Source: Vulcanimicrobiota bacterium (GTDB lineage: Bacteria > Vulcanimicrobiota > Vulcanimicrobiia > Vulcanimicrobiales > Vulcanimicrobiaceae). From it: DNA of 64,000 bases. A program made the position numbers and the translations under genes. Of the stretch, positions 26,187 to 38,088 are shown piece after piece (position 1 is the first letter of the stretch; each line of letters begins with the position of its first letter). The notes below the pieces were generated by a model. The model did not search any database and was not told the DNA's origin. It saw only the letters and a list, made by a program, of their open reading frames with translations. The stretch spans positions 1-64,000 of the forward strand of contig JAAXCX010000006.1 of the NCBI GenBank assembly GCA_013036105.1, given 5' to 3'.

Positions 26187-26258
26187 TGGGCCCGGCAGGA
26201 TTCGAACCTGCGCGCAACCAGTTATGAGCCGGCCGCTCTACCGCTGAGCTACGGGCCC
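26187..26258 (-). tRNA. tRNA with CAU anticodon (elongator Met, or Ile2)
   Basis: On the minus strand, acceptor GGGCCCG pairs with CGGGCCC, and discriminator A follows without an encoded CCA. The D arm is TAGCTCAGCGGTAGAGC, the anticodon loop CTCATAA (anticodon CAT), and the T arm GCAGG-TTCGAAT-CCTGC. A CAU anticodon can be Met or lysidine-modified Ile2; the sequence alone does not decide. It lies 30 bp upstream of tRNA-Glu in the same unit. Confidence 0.9.
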
Positions 26259-26297
26259 CCGCTTCCAACGCCCGGTCTTCTCATTCCGTTCGACCCC

Positions 26298-26720
26298 TCA
26301 CTGCCGGACGACAGTCGGGGCAACGTCGGACGCCAAGACGTTGAACTGATAACACGTGCGCCCGGCTCCGTGCGGCCAGTGTTGCCCGTGCCACGATTGT
26401 TCGCCATCATTTTCAGCCGCTAAGCTAAAACGTGCGCAGAGCGCGTAATTCTTTGCGCCAATTTTCCTGAATTCATATGGGAGGCGGGTGACCGGATCTT
26501 TTGCCTCCAGATCGCTCGGCAAGCGGTTGGGGAGCCCGCCGGCACCATCCGCGAACCGGTCGTGCATTCGCGAAGCGACGTTATCGAGATCGCTTACGCG
26601 CTGTTGGTCGAGCGCGACGAGCCGGGCGTGGCTCGGAGGCCCGATCACCAGAAAGGCGAGGGCCAGACCCAGCGCCACAACGACGCACGCCGCGACGCCG
26701 AAGAGGCGGTCGAGTTTCAC
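26298..26720 (-). CDS. Small membrane-anchored protein following DUF5671
   Basis: About 140 residues starting at a GTG that overlaps the preceding stop as GTGA. It has an N-terminal membrane helix (FGVAACVVVALGLALAFLVI) and a soluble domain with QQRVSDLDNVASRMHDRF, GGLPNRLP and DPVTRLPYEF, then a YALCARF strand. This pattern is familiar from short proteins paired with DUF5671 membrane proteins. Role unknown. Confidence 0.75.
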   Translation of the reverse strand: MKLDRLFGVAACVVVALGLALAFLVIGPPSHARLVALDQQRVSDLDNVASRMHDRFADGAGGLPNRLPSDLEAKDPVTRLPYEFRKIGAKNYALCARFSLAAENDGEQSWHGQHWPHGAGRTCYQFNVLASDVAPTVVRQ

Positions 26721-27376
26721 GACTGCGTATTCGGCGGATCGATCGTTTTCAAATAGTAGAGAAAGACGCCGCCGCCGAGTACTAACAGTACGAGCGAATC
26801 GAGCAGGAATCGGATCGTCAGCTCGCCGCGAAGCAGCGCGCTGATAAACCAGAAGCCGTCGCCGAGCACCACAATCGCGGCGATAACGAGCGCGAGGTAC
26901 GTGAGCCACCGGCGGACGCCCGAGTCATACAGATCCGGGCGCGCCGCAAGTTGTCGGCGGATCAACGTGTGAACGAAGACGAAAACCGGAAAAGAAATAA
27001 CGACGACGGCGACCTGCCACGAAATCGTATTCCGCAGAGATTGCGCGTAATACGGCGCCTCTTGCGTCGCATCGGGGAACGCGCGGGCGATCAAAATGTA
27101 AAAGATTTGGCCGAGCGCGACCGTCCAAAATCCAAGCGTGATGAAATTCAGCAGATAATAAAACGCATCTCGCGCATTCTCGACCTGCCCCGATCGCGAC
27201 GGCACGGGCATCCCCAGCGTCTCGGCATAGTACGATGAAAGCGCGGCATAGACGCGCCGCTCCGGCCAGCCCCGGTCGCCAAGAAGTGACACGATAAACT
27301 CATCGTTGACGCCGTGCTGCTTAGCGGCCCGGACGAACTCCAAAAGCCCGGGATTGCCGGCAGGGCCTGCACTCAT
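26717..27376 (-). CDS. DUF5671-type integral membrane protein
   Basis: About 219 residues. A short soluble N-terminus (LLEFVRAAKQHGVNDEFIVS is an EF-like helix-turn-helix) precedes about four membrane segments, including the DUF5671 signature region YYLLNFITLGFWTVALGQIF. ATG 27376 (MSAGPAGN) is preferred over 27427, which overlaps the divergent gene. It is translationally coupled to the next gene. Function unknown. Confidence 0.75.
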   Translation of the reverse strand: MSAGPAGNPGLLEFVRAAKQHGVNDEFIVSLLGDRGWPERRVYAALSSYYAETLGMPVPSRSGQVENARDAFYYLLNFITLGFWTVALGQIFYILIARAFPDATQEAPYYAQSLRNTISWQVAVVVISFPVFVFVHTLIRRQLAARPDLYDSGVRRWLTYLALVIAAIVVLGDGFWFISALLRGELTIRFLLDSLVLLVLGGGVFLYYLKTIDPPNTQS

Positions 27377-27469
27377 GGGCCGAAGATTTCGCCGTATGCG
27401 GCCCAGCGCCCGCTTGGTCGCAAGCAAGCATGCGAAGTTACGGCCGCGGATGCCGATTACTTATATACG

Positions 27470-27898
27470 ATGTTTCATGCTATTGTGCTTGGCTTAGCCA
27501 TGCAGAGCGCTTCGATATCCATACCCGCAGAGAAGCGTATGCTCGCCGACCTGAACTCCACTCGCGCCCGCGCTGGGCTGCCGATGCTCAAACTGGACAA
27601 CCGCCTGACGGACGTCGCGACGGCCCACGGCATCGACATGGCGCAGCACAACTATTTCGCGCACGAGTCGCAGGGCGGACAATCGCCATTCGACCGTATG
27701 AAGGCCGACCGCATTTCCTTCGGCTGGGCCGGCGAGAATCTGGCCATGAGCCCCGACGAACCGACGGCCTACCAGGCGCTTCTGCAGAGCCCGGAGCATT
27801 TGGCGAACATCATGCAGCGCCACTTCTCGAAAGTGGGCATCGCCGCGGTGCAGGGTCCGGACGGCGAGATGCTGTTCGTGCAGGACTTCACCAACTAA
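27470..27898 (+). CDS. CAP-domain (SCP/PR1-like) extracellular protein
   Basis: About 142 residues forming a bacterial CAP domain: LNSTRARAGLPMLKLD, VATAHGIDMAQHNYFAHES, then FGWAGENLAM and LLQSPEHLANIM, a recognisable CAP/YkwD layout with the conserved His and Glu residues (H of AHGIDM, E of GEN, H of PEHL). The N-terminus is short and hydrophobic, so export is likely though the signal is weak. Such proteins occur in spores, cell walls and secretomes; their biochemistry is mostly undefined. Confidence 0.82.
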   Translation: MFHAIVLGLAMQSASISIPAEKRMLADLNSTRARAGLPMLKLDNRLTDVATAHGIDMAQHNYFAHESQGGQSPFDRMKADRISFGWAGENLAMSPDEPTAYQALLQSPEHLANIMQRHFSKVGIAAVQGPDGEMLFVQDFTN

Positions 27899-27917
27899 CA
27901 ACCGTTCTTTTCCGGTC

Positions 27918-28436
27918 ATGAAACGATCGGGATCCCTCATCATCGCCGCGCTTGCTTGCTGCATGATCGCGGCGATTCCGCGTCATGCCGTGCCGCGTCA
28001 CCCAACGACCCCGCCTCCGATCGACGGCATCCGCTGCGAAGGCATGGAAGGCGCCGTCGTTCACATTCATCAGTACCTCGCGCTGTACGACGGATATCAG
28101 CGCGTGACGGTGCCCGCGCTCATCGGCATCCACAACGATTGTCTGTACTGGCTGCACACGCACACGGCCGACGGATTGATCCACGACGAAGTTCCGATCC
28201 ACAAATTTTTTAAGCTGGGCAATTTTTTCGACGTCTGGAAGCAGCCGTTGAATTGGTACCAAGCCGGCCCTTTGCACGCGCGGCCGGGCACAAAGCTCAA
28301 AATTACCGTTGACGGAAAGCCGTTCAAAGGAAACCCGCGCAACATCGAGCTCGACAACCACACCGAGATCATCATCAAAAGCGGGCCGCCTTACGTTACG
28401 CATCCACCGCATTACAACTGGGGAAACATGGGCTAG
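27918..28436 (+). CDS. Conserved secreted His-rich protein
   Basis: A 172-residue protein with a signal peptide (SLIIAALACCMIAAIPRHA). The mature part has many histidines and aromatic residues: VVHIHQYLALYDG, CLYWLHTHTADGLIHDE, FFDVWKQPLNWY and a C-terminal HPPHYNWG. The HIH and HTH pairs suggest metal binding, and similar short secreted proteins with LHTH-x-GxIH are known but unassigned. It lies 19 bp after the CAP gene, so both may be exported from one transcript. Confidence 0.75.
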   Translation: MKRSGSLIIAALACCMIAAIPRHAVPRHPTTPPPIDGIRCEGMEGAVVHIHQYLALYDGYQRVTVPALIGIHNDCLYWLHTHTADGLIHDEVPIHKFFKLGNFFDVWKQPLNWYQAGPLHARPGTKLKITVDGKPFKGNPRNIELDNHTEIIIKSGPPYVTHPPHYNWGNMG

Positions 28437-28446
28437 CCAAAAAGAA

Positions 28447-28468
28447 GAGGGCCGCTTTCGCGGCCCTC
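28447..28468. terminator. Bidirectional Rho-independent terminator
   Basis: GAGGGCCGC (28447-28455) pairs perfectly with GCGGCCCTC (28460-28468). The minus-strand side is followed by CTTCTTTTT and the plus side by TCTCTCTG. It separates the convergent secreted His-rich gene and the repeat-protein gene. Confidence 0.85.
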
Positions 28469-28494
28469 TCTCTGTCGCTACACAACGGATTGGG

Positions 28495-30780
28495 CTAGCG
28501 ACACTTCTTGTGGAGCATCGGTTTACCGGCGATCGCGGAGGTCCCGACGATGTAGCGCGGTCCGGTCGAAGCTCCGAGCACTCCGGTCTTGTACCAAACG
28601 CAGCGCCGTTTTCCAACCGGCTGAATGGCTACCGGAAGAACGCGTGTCGGCAGCGCTGCGATGCGGCGTCCGCTGGCCGGTCCGGTCGAAGCGCCGAGCA
28701 CATGCGTCGGTGCCCCTGCGGCTCCGCGCGTTCCGCTGCCCGGTGCGAACTGTCCGCCTGCAGCCGGAATCATGCCGACCGGGGCGCCCGGTCCGCGCGT
28801 TCCGCTTTGGCTCGTTGTGAAGCCGCGTCCCGGAACGACTGCTGTGCGTGACGTTCCGCCGTTAACCGGAACCGCTGCAACCGTGCCCGGAACGTGAGCT
28901 GAGCTGTTGGCGATTCCGCCGATCACTTCGCTCGGTGCAGCGCCGCTGCCGCCGCCGGACGATCCGCTACCGCACATTGCGGAGCTGGTCGATTCACTTG
29001 ACTTACAGAAACCGCGGGTGTGACCGGCCGGATTTACGCACTCGTGCGGAAGTCCGGGCGGGTTGTGACCCGACGCGTCGTTGGCCGCATCTTTGGCCAT
29101 TTGGTTAGCAAACGCGGGGTTGCTGTGGCTCTTCGAACTGGCGCCTTGCGCGCACGGTCTGGTGACGTTCGAGGCGACTTCGGTATCGCTGCCGCCCGTA
29201 CCACCGCCGCTGCCGCACATGCTTTCGCTGCTCGACGATTTGCAGAAGCCGCGCGTATGTCCGGCCGGATTCACGCACTCGTGCGGAAGTCCGGGCGGGT
29301 TGTGACCCGAGGCGTCGTTAGCGGCGTCTTTGGCCATTTGATTCGCGAACGCGGGGTTGCCGTTACGCGACGATCCATGTCCGCATTTGCCCATGCCGTT
29401 CTTGGTGACATCGACGTCGTTCTTGGCCACGTCAACGTCTGTCTTCTTGGCTTTTTTCGTCTTGGTGTCAACGTCGCTGCTGGCTACGTCAATGTCTGAA
29501 GACGCGCCCATCGAGCCCGATCCGCTGCCGCAGATGCTTTCGCTGCTGGACGACTTGCAGAAGCCGCGCGTGTGACCGGCCGGGTTCACGCACTCGTGCG
29601 GAAGTCCGGGCGGGTTGTGACCCGAGGCGTCGTTAGCGGCATCTTTGGCCATTTGATTCGCGAACGCGGGGTTGCCATTACGCGACGATCCGTGCCCGCA
29701 CTTGCCCATGCCGCCGGCTTTGACGTCTACATCGGCCACGTCACTGTCGGACTTGCGATTCTTGGCCTTGTGCCCTTTGGTATCGATGTCGCTCTTGGCT
29801 ACGTCAACGTCTGATTTCTTCGCTTTCTTCGTATCAACATCAGACTTGGCTACGTCGATATCACGATCGCATTTTTTCTTGTCGTTGTCGAGTTTCGCCA
29901 GGTCGTTGTCGAGTTTTTTGGATTTTCTGGTCGCCGGATTGTCGAGGTCGGCTTTGACGATATCGATGTCGAGCTTCACGGCATCGACGTCCTCTTTTTT
30001 CGCGCCCTTGAACTTCGGCGTGTCGATGTCGGCCTTCACCTGATCGACATCCGTCTTGGCAACGTCAGAGTCAACGTCCGTCTTGGTTCCGCGCGCGAAC
30101 TTGTCGATGCCGTGCTTCTTCACGAGGTCGAGCGCGACGACTTTTCCGCTCGTCGCCGACATGGCCGTCACTTGTAAATTCGAGCCGACTTTTACATGCA
30201 GACGGCTCGCCGTCTTGGCGTCGAGCGTGATCATCCGCGACTGTCCGCTTTGATCTTGCACCACGAACGTATCGCCCGTGCGCGCAGTCACCCGCATATT
30301 GTCCTTCTCGCCGCGATTGCACACGGCCGTGATCTGCTGGCCGTTGGTAAAGAAAATTAAATCGCCGTGGCCCTGATGGGCTTTCAGCGAGGCCAGTGCC
30401 GCGTCGGAAATATTGAAGTCATGCGTGCCGCCGTTTGAAAGTTTGACGTGGACGCCGGCCTGCGCGCCCGATCCGAACACGTCGCGGTCGCCCGCGCTTC
30501 CTTCGAATTCACTGCCCTTGCCGTCGCCCATCGTTTTGTTCGCCTTCATGCTGCGATCGAAATCGCCCGGCGAAGACCGCGGGCCGCCGACGCCGCCGGG
30601 GCCGCGCTGCGCTGCCGCCTTTGAATCGCCGCCGCTGCTGCTTTGACCCGGCGCTGCTGCGCCTTGCGAAGGGCCGCCTTTTTTGTCGTGATTGCCGCCT
30701 TTATCTGCGAACGCGATGCCTGTGGTGCACAGCAAGGCCGCGCTTAAGAAGGCCGCTGCTAATTTCTGCGGACGTTGCAT
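28495..30780 (-). CDS. Secreted repeat protein with Asp-Val-Asp heptads and Cys cassettes
   Basis: About 761 residues with a signal peptide (KLAAAFLSAALLCTTGIAFA). A Gly/Ser/Lys-rich segment leads to a roughly 120-residue beta-rich domain (GTHDFNISDAALASLKAHQG, VTARTGDTFVVQDQSGQSR). Next comes an Asp/Lys region built from units such as SDVDVAK and SDVDTKK, a roughly 7-residue period, then three near-identical cysteine cassettes (NPAFANQMAKDAANDASG, PHECVNPAGHTRGFCKSS) separated by more heptads, and a Gly/Thr-rich tail with two LGASTGP units. ATG 30780 is preceded by GGAG. No known family; a Ca-binding or self-assembling surface protein is possible. Confidence 0.78.
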   Translation of the reverse strand: MQRPQKLAAAFLSAALLCTTGIAFADKGGNHDKKGGPSQGAAAPGQSSSGGDSKAAAQRGPGGVGGPRSSPGDFDRSMKANKTMGDGKGSEFEGSAGDRDVFGSGAQAGVHVKLSNGGTHDFNISDAALASLKAHQGHGDLIFFTNGQQITAVCNRGEKDNMRVTARTGDTFVVQDQSGQSRMITLDAKTASRLHVKVGSNLQVTAMSATSGKVVALDLVKKHGIDKFARGTKTDVDSDVAKTDVDQVKADIDTPKFKGAKKEDVDAVKLDIDIVKADLDNPATRKSKKLDNDLAKLDNDKKKCDRDIDVAKSDVDTKKAKKSDVDVAKSDIDTKGHKAKNRKSDSDVADVDVKAGGMGKCGHGSSRNGNPAFANQMAKDAANDASGHNPPGLPHECVNPAGHTRGFCKSSSSESICGSGSGSMGASSDIDVASSDVDTKTKKAKKTDVDVAKNDVDVTKNGMGKCGHGSSRNGNPAFANQMAKDAANDASGHNPPGLPHECVNPAGHTRGFCKSSSSESMCGSGGGTGGSDTEVASNVTRPCAQGASSKSHSNPAFANQMAKDAANDASGHNPPGLPHECVNPAGHTRGFCKSSESTSSAMCGSGSSGGGSGAAPSEVIGGIANSSAHVPGTVAAVPVNGGTSRTAVVPGRGFTTSQSGTRGPGAPVGMIPAAGGQFAPGSGTRGAAGAPTHVLGASTGPASGRRIAALPTRVLPVAIQPVGKRRCVWYKTGVLGASTGPRYIVGTSAIAGKPMLHKKCR
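28970..29713 (-). repeat. Three tandem Cys-cassette coding repeats
   Basis: Within the heptad protein gene, three copies of a roughly 130-195-bp unit lie at about 29518-29713, 29205-29400 and 28970-29130. The first two are nearly identical at DNA level; the third is diverged on its 3' side. Each encodes the AFANQMAKDAANDASG and HECVNPAGHTRGFCKS segments with two conserved cysteines. Confidence 0.85.
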
Positions 30781-30904
30781 ACCCTTGTCTCCATTGTGTA
30801 GTCGGGGGGAAGGTTTCGCATCCAGTGTTGCCACAAAGTCCTGAAGCGAAACATCGCACGCTTCTTTCAAAAGCGAGCGAGCTTTTAATTGTCCGGGGTA
30901 TAAG

Positions 30905-32679
<1,775 letters not shown>

Positions 32680-32710
32680 AGGCGGCACAGTTACGGGCTC
32701 GCACCTTCGT

Positions 32711-32760
32711 TGTCATCCTGAGAGCCTGAGCGGTGCAGCCACAGGCGCACCATGTCGAAG
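32711..32760. repeat. Dispersed palindromic repeat, copy B
   Basis: TGTCATCCTGAGAGCCTGAG opens the copy, followed by a GGTGCAGCCACAGGCGCACC hairpin and a final TGTCGAAGG. It is the longest intergenic copy, between ndk and the biotin ligase gene. The outer blocks GTCATSSTGAG and GTCGAA are shared with the other copies. Confidence 0.75.
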
Positions 32761-32777
32761 GCCGAAGGCGGCCCTCG

Positions 32778-33512
32778 ATGAGCCGCTTCTCGCAGATCCG
32801 CCGCGTCGGATCGACCGGCAGCACCAACGACGATATTGCGAAGATCCTCGGCGAGCCGCAGGCGCGCGGGCTGACGCTCGTTTCGGATTATCAAATCAGC
32901 GGCGCAGGACGCAAGGGCCGGGCGTGGATCGCTCCGCCGGGAAGCGCGCTTCTGTTCACAACCGCCCTGCCGGATCAGGTTCCCGCGCGCGATCTGTGGG
33001 TTGTCCCGTTTTGGATCGGCTTGGTCGTGCATGATGCACTAGCCGGTTTCGGCATCGCCACGCAGCTGCAGTGGCCCAACGATGTATTGCTGGACGGAGC
33101 GAAGGTCGCCGGGATCCTGTGCATTTCCCGCGTCGCCGGTCCACAAGCGTGGGTAGCGTGCGGCGTCGGACTGAACGTCGCGCGGCCGGCAGAACCCGGC
33201 GCGCTGATCGATATCGATCCGCCGCCGGCTTTTCTTTCCGACGTCAGCGCATGCGATCGCGACGAACTGCTCGCACACATCTTGCGGCGCGCCGACGCCT
33301 CTTACGAGATGCTGGCGTCGCCCGACATTATCGCGCGCGCGTGGGAACGCGCGGCGGGACTTCCCGGAGCGCGCTACCGCTTGAGGTTAGATGGTTCGGA
33401 CGAGCGCATCGAGGGCAAGGCCGTTCAACTCGGAACCGCCGGGGAACTCGTGATCGATTCGCACGACGGCCGCCGCAGTATCTCGCAGGCCGATGGACGC
33501 GTATTGCGCTAA
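32778..33512 (+). CDS. birA: Biotin--[acetyl-CoA-carboxylase] ligase
   Basis: About 244 residues, a monofunctional biotin protein ligase without a DNA-binding domain. GSTNDDIAK near residue 15, the biotinyl-AMP loop GAGRKGRAWIAPPG, QWPNDVLLDGAKVAGIL with the catalytic Lys, and a C-terminal SH3-like domain (GKAVQLGTAGELVI) are all present. ATG 32778 is selected because upstream codons belong to the repeat at 32711-32760. Confidence 0.92.
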   Translation: MSRFSQIRRVGSTGSTNDDIAKILGEPQARGLTLVSDYQISGAGRKGRAWIAPPGSALLFTTALPDQVPARDLWVVPFWIGLVVHDALAGFGIATQLQWPNDVLLDGAKVAGILCISRVAGPQAWVACGVGLNVARPAEPGALIDIDPPPAFLSDVSACDRDELLAHILRRADASYEMLASPDIIARAWERAAGLPGARYRLRLDGSDERIEGKAVQLGTAGELVIDSHDGRRSISQADGRVLR

Positions 33513-33522
33513 CGTCAACGGT

Positions 33523-34065
33523 TCATTGTTTTTCGGTGCGCGCGCGGCTGCGTTTTTCGCAGATTTCGCAGAAGTGCGGCATCTTGTTATCGGTTTCGAA
33601 AATTGAGTTTGAATAATGCATCGCGCAGCGCGCGTTGTAACAGTGCTTGAGCCCTAACGCATGTCCGAGTTCGTGCACGCACTCTTTGAGCGCGCGCTGA
33701 AAAAGCGCGTTTTCGTCGGCAGCTTCGCCGTAGAATTCGTTGCGCAGGCGGTGGAGCGAGACCGCCGCGACGCGGCGATGTTCGTCGGCGTCGCCGAAGA
33801 CGAACCGCTGCGAGGTCTTGTAGAGGTCGAAATCGGTAATGCCCAGCAGCAATCCGCCGTCGCCGCCGTATTCGCGCAGCAATTTCGTCGTCAGCGTGGG
33901 GAGAAACAGTTGCTTGCGCGTGCTGTTAAGGCAGCTCCGCGAGAGCGAGAGCGGCCTTTCAACGACGATGTCGTACAGAAAACGCTCCGCCAAACATAGT
34001 CCCAGGCGGGAGAGAAACGCGGGGTCGATCCCGTTGACGGGAACGATGCGCAATTGCATCTCCAT
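33523..34065 (-). CDS. Archaemetzincin-family metalloprotease
   Basis: About 180 residues matching archaemetzincins: CVHELGHALGLKHC holds the metzincin zinc site HExxHxxGxxH, followed by CAMHYSNS (Met-turn) and a C-terminal zinc-like set of cysteines in HFCEICEKR. Archaemetzincins are best known in archaea and vertebrates but occur in some bacteria. No signal peptide is seen, so it may be cytosolic. ATG 34065 avoids overlapping the divergent acpS; upstream starts to 34122 are possible. Confidence 0.88.
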   Translation of the reverse strand: MEMQLRIVPVNGIDPAFLSRLGLCLAERFLYDIVVERPLSLSRSCLNSTRKQLFLPTLTTKLLREYGGDGGLLLGITDFDLYKTSQRFVFGDADEHRRVAAVSLHRLRNEFYGEAADENALFQRALKECVHELGHALGLKHCYNARCAMHYSNSIFETDNKMPHFCEICEKRSRARTEKQ

Positions 34066-34108
34066 CTCTGGGGCGGTTTCTTTCGACGCTTCCGCGAAAA
34101 CGCCCGCT

Positions 34109-34474
34109 ATGATCGTCGGCATCGGAACGGACCTGGCTGAGGTTGCGCGCTACCGTTTCGACCAGACCGAACTCGCATGGTTTGCGCGCAAGATTTACAC
34201 GGATGAAGAGATGGCATACGCCATGCGCAAGCGCGAGCCGGCCCAGCGCCTCGCCGGATTTTATGCTGCCAAAGAAGCCACGCGCAAAGCGTTCGGCCAC
34301 GCGATTCCCTGGCGCAGCATCGGCGTCACGCACGAACGCAGCGGCAAGCCCGCCATCCGGCTTACCGGCGAAGCTGCGGAACTGCCGGCGCGGCGCGGGG
34401 TCACCGTTATTCACTTGTCGATCACGCATACGGACGAGACGGCCGCCGCAACCGTGATTTTGGAAGGGCCGTAG
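34109..34474 (+). CDS. acpS: Holo-[acyl-carrier-protein] synthase
   Basis: About 121 residues. MIVGIGTDLAEVARY is the N-terminal signature with the Mg-binding Asp, and FYAAKEATRKAFG is the second family motif with the conserved Glu and Lys. It transfers the 4'-phosphopantetheine arm from CoA to ACP. The stop shares one base with the next gene's start (TAGTG), so it is coupled to the NAD(P)HX repair gene. Confidence 0.95.
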   Translation: MIVGIGTDLAEVARYRFDQTELAWFARKIYTDEEMAYAMRKREPAQRLAGFYAAKEATRKAFGHAIPWRSIGVTHERSGKPAIRLTGEAAELPARRGVTVIHLSITHTDETAAATVILEGP

Positions 34475-35946
34475 TGCGCGTTTTCACGCCGCAGCAGATG
34501 CGGGCGGTGGATGCGGCCTCATCGGCGGGCGACGGAGACGTGGCGCTGATGCGAACGGCGGGGGAAAAAATCGCGGAAATGGCGCGCCGGCGCACGCGCG
34601 GTTCACGGATCGTGGCATTTGCCGGCAGTGGAAATAACGGCGGCGACGCATTTGCCGCGCTGGCGCAATTGCCGGCGTCGTTCGAACGCATCGTGTATGC
34701 GGATTTGGCGGAAAGGCCCTCCGCGGCGAGACGAGACGCGGAACGATCGGCGGCGGAAGCCGGCGTGCTCATGCGCGCACTCCCACAAACGTTAGACGAA
34801 GCGCGCGCGGCGCTCAAAGGATGCGGGCTCGCGCTCGACGGTCTCCTGGGCACGGGCGCGCGATTGCCGCTGCCGCAAAAATACGACGCGCTCGTTACCG
34901 CGCTAAATGAAAGCACCGCCGCCGTGCTGGCGATCGACCTGCCCAGCGGAACGGTCGACGCCGACGTCACGGTAACGCTCGGCGCGTTAAAGATCGGACT
35001 GCTGCTCGAACCCTTGCGATCGCTCGCGGGCGAGCTGTGGCTGGCCGACATCGGACTATCCGGAAAAGCGATCGCGGAACAGGCCGCGGAGTTTTCAGCG
35101 CTCGACGACGGTGAATTTTTGCAGTTGTTTCCAAGACGGCCGCGAGACTCCGACAAACGAAAAGCGGGAGCTCCACTCATCATTGCCGGATCCGAGCAAT
35201 TTCCAGGCGCGGCCGTATTATCGGCACTCGGCGCCGCCCGGTCAGGCGCGGGTTACGTAACGGTCGCCGCACCGAAGGGCGCGCTGCCCGCATTGCGCGC
35301 GCACCTGATCGAGCAAGTTGTCGTGGAGCTGACGAGCGCCGACGATCTCATCGACGTGGCCGGCCGCTGTTCCGCCATCGGTATCGGACCGGGCCTCGGA
35401 CTTGACGACAGGACCGGCGGCATCGTCCGCGATTTCGTCAAGCGTTGCGATCTGCCGATCGTAGCCGACGCAAGCGCGCTCTTCCATTTCGCAAAACACC
35501 TGGACATGCTGCGCGGAAAACGCATCGTCCTCACGCCGCACGAAGGCGAATTTGCGCGTCTCTCCGGGAAGGGCACGATCAAACCCGGCGAGCGGATCGA
35601 TCGCCTGCGCGAGTTCGTCGATCGCACCGGTGTAACGACGCTGCTCAAAGGCGATGCGACGCTGATCTATGACGGCGCAGTCATGCACGTAAATACGACC
35701 GGCACGCCGCTGCTCGCAACGGCGGGAACGGGTGACGTTCTCACCGGCATGATCGCAACGCTGCTTTCGCAAGGGCTCGCGCCTGTTGATGCGGCGCGCG
35801 CCGGCGCGTACTGGCACGGACTTGCGGCACGCAAAGCGGGCGAGCTACGCCCGGCCGGCGTGATGGCCCGCGATGTTGCGGACGCGCTCGGCGGCGCTAT
35901 TCCGAGCGAAACTGGGGCACGCGGCAAACTCGTTCGGATTTACTAA
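34474..35946 (+). CDS. nnrD: Bifunctional NAD(P)HX epimerase/dehydratase
   Basis: A 490-residue two-domain repair enzyme. The N-terminal YjeF-N epimerase domain has VAFAGSGNNGGDAFAAL and AIDLPSGT. The C-terminal dehydratase domain has GAARSGAGYVTVA, IGIGPGLG, VLTPHEGEFARL and LATAGTGDVLTGMIA with the catalytic acid residue. It restores NAD(P)H that has been hydrated. It starts at a GTG overlapping the acpS stop, a gene pairing common in bacteria. Confidence 0.95.
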   Translation: MRVFTPQQMRAVDAASSAGDGDVALMRTAGEKIAEMARRRTRGSRIVAFAGSGNNGGDAFAALAQLPASFERIVYADLAERPSAARRDAERSAAEAGVLMRALPQTLDEARAALKGCGLALDGLLGTGARLPLPQKYDALVTALNESTAAVLAIDLPSGTVDADVTVTLGALKIGLLLEPLRSLAGELWLADIGLSGKAIAEQAAEFSALDDGEFLQLFPRRPRDSDKRKAGAPLIIAGSEQFPGAAVLSALGAARSGAGYVTVAAPKGALPALRAHLIEQVVVELTSADDLIDVAGRCSAIGIGPGLGLDDRTGGIVRDFVKRCDLPIVADASALFHFAKHLDMLRGKRIVLTPHEGEFARLSGKGTIKPGERIDRLREFVDRTGVTTLLKGDATLIYDGAVMHVNTTGTPLLATAGTGDVLTGMIATLLSQGLAPVDAARAGAYWHGLAARKAGELRPAGVMARDVADALGGAIPSETGARGKLVRIY

Positions 35947-35951
35947 GCTTG

Positions 35952-36012
35952 CCCCTCGACATGCGCGTCTACGACGCGCTGCTCGGGGTGGTTCGACAGG
36001 CTCACCGTGACA
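35952..36012. repeat. Dispersed palindromic repeat, copy C
   Basis: CCCTCGACATGCGCGTCTAC starts the copy, with GCGCGT and ACGCGC forming an internal hairpin. GGTTCGACAGGCTCACCGTG near 35989-36008 then holds the shared outer blocks. It fills the gap between nnrD and ligA, ending just before the ligA stop. Confidence 0.7.

Positions 36013-38088
<2,076 letters not shown>

Noticed and set aside
26077-26268. Upstream extension of the small membrane protein gene
   Set aside because: The frame passes through two well-formed tRNA genes; the first sensible ATG lies just after the tRNA-Glu CCA.
27918-28436. Copper-binding cupredoxin assignment for the His-rich secreted protein
   Set aside because: It has many histidines but no Cys-His-Met cupredoxin pattern or clear fold signature, so only metal-binding potential is claimed.
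28970-29713. CRISPR array or transposon repeats
   Set aside because: Units are 130-195 bp, in frame and differ by synonymous changes; there are no 25-40-bp spacers. They are coding repeats.
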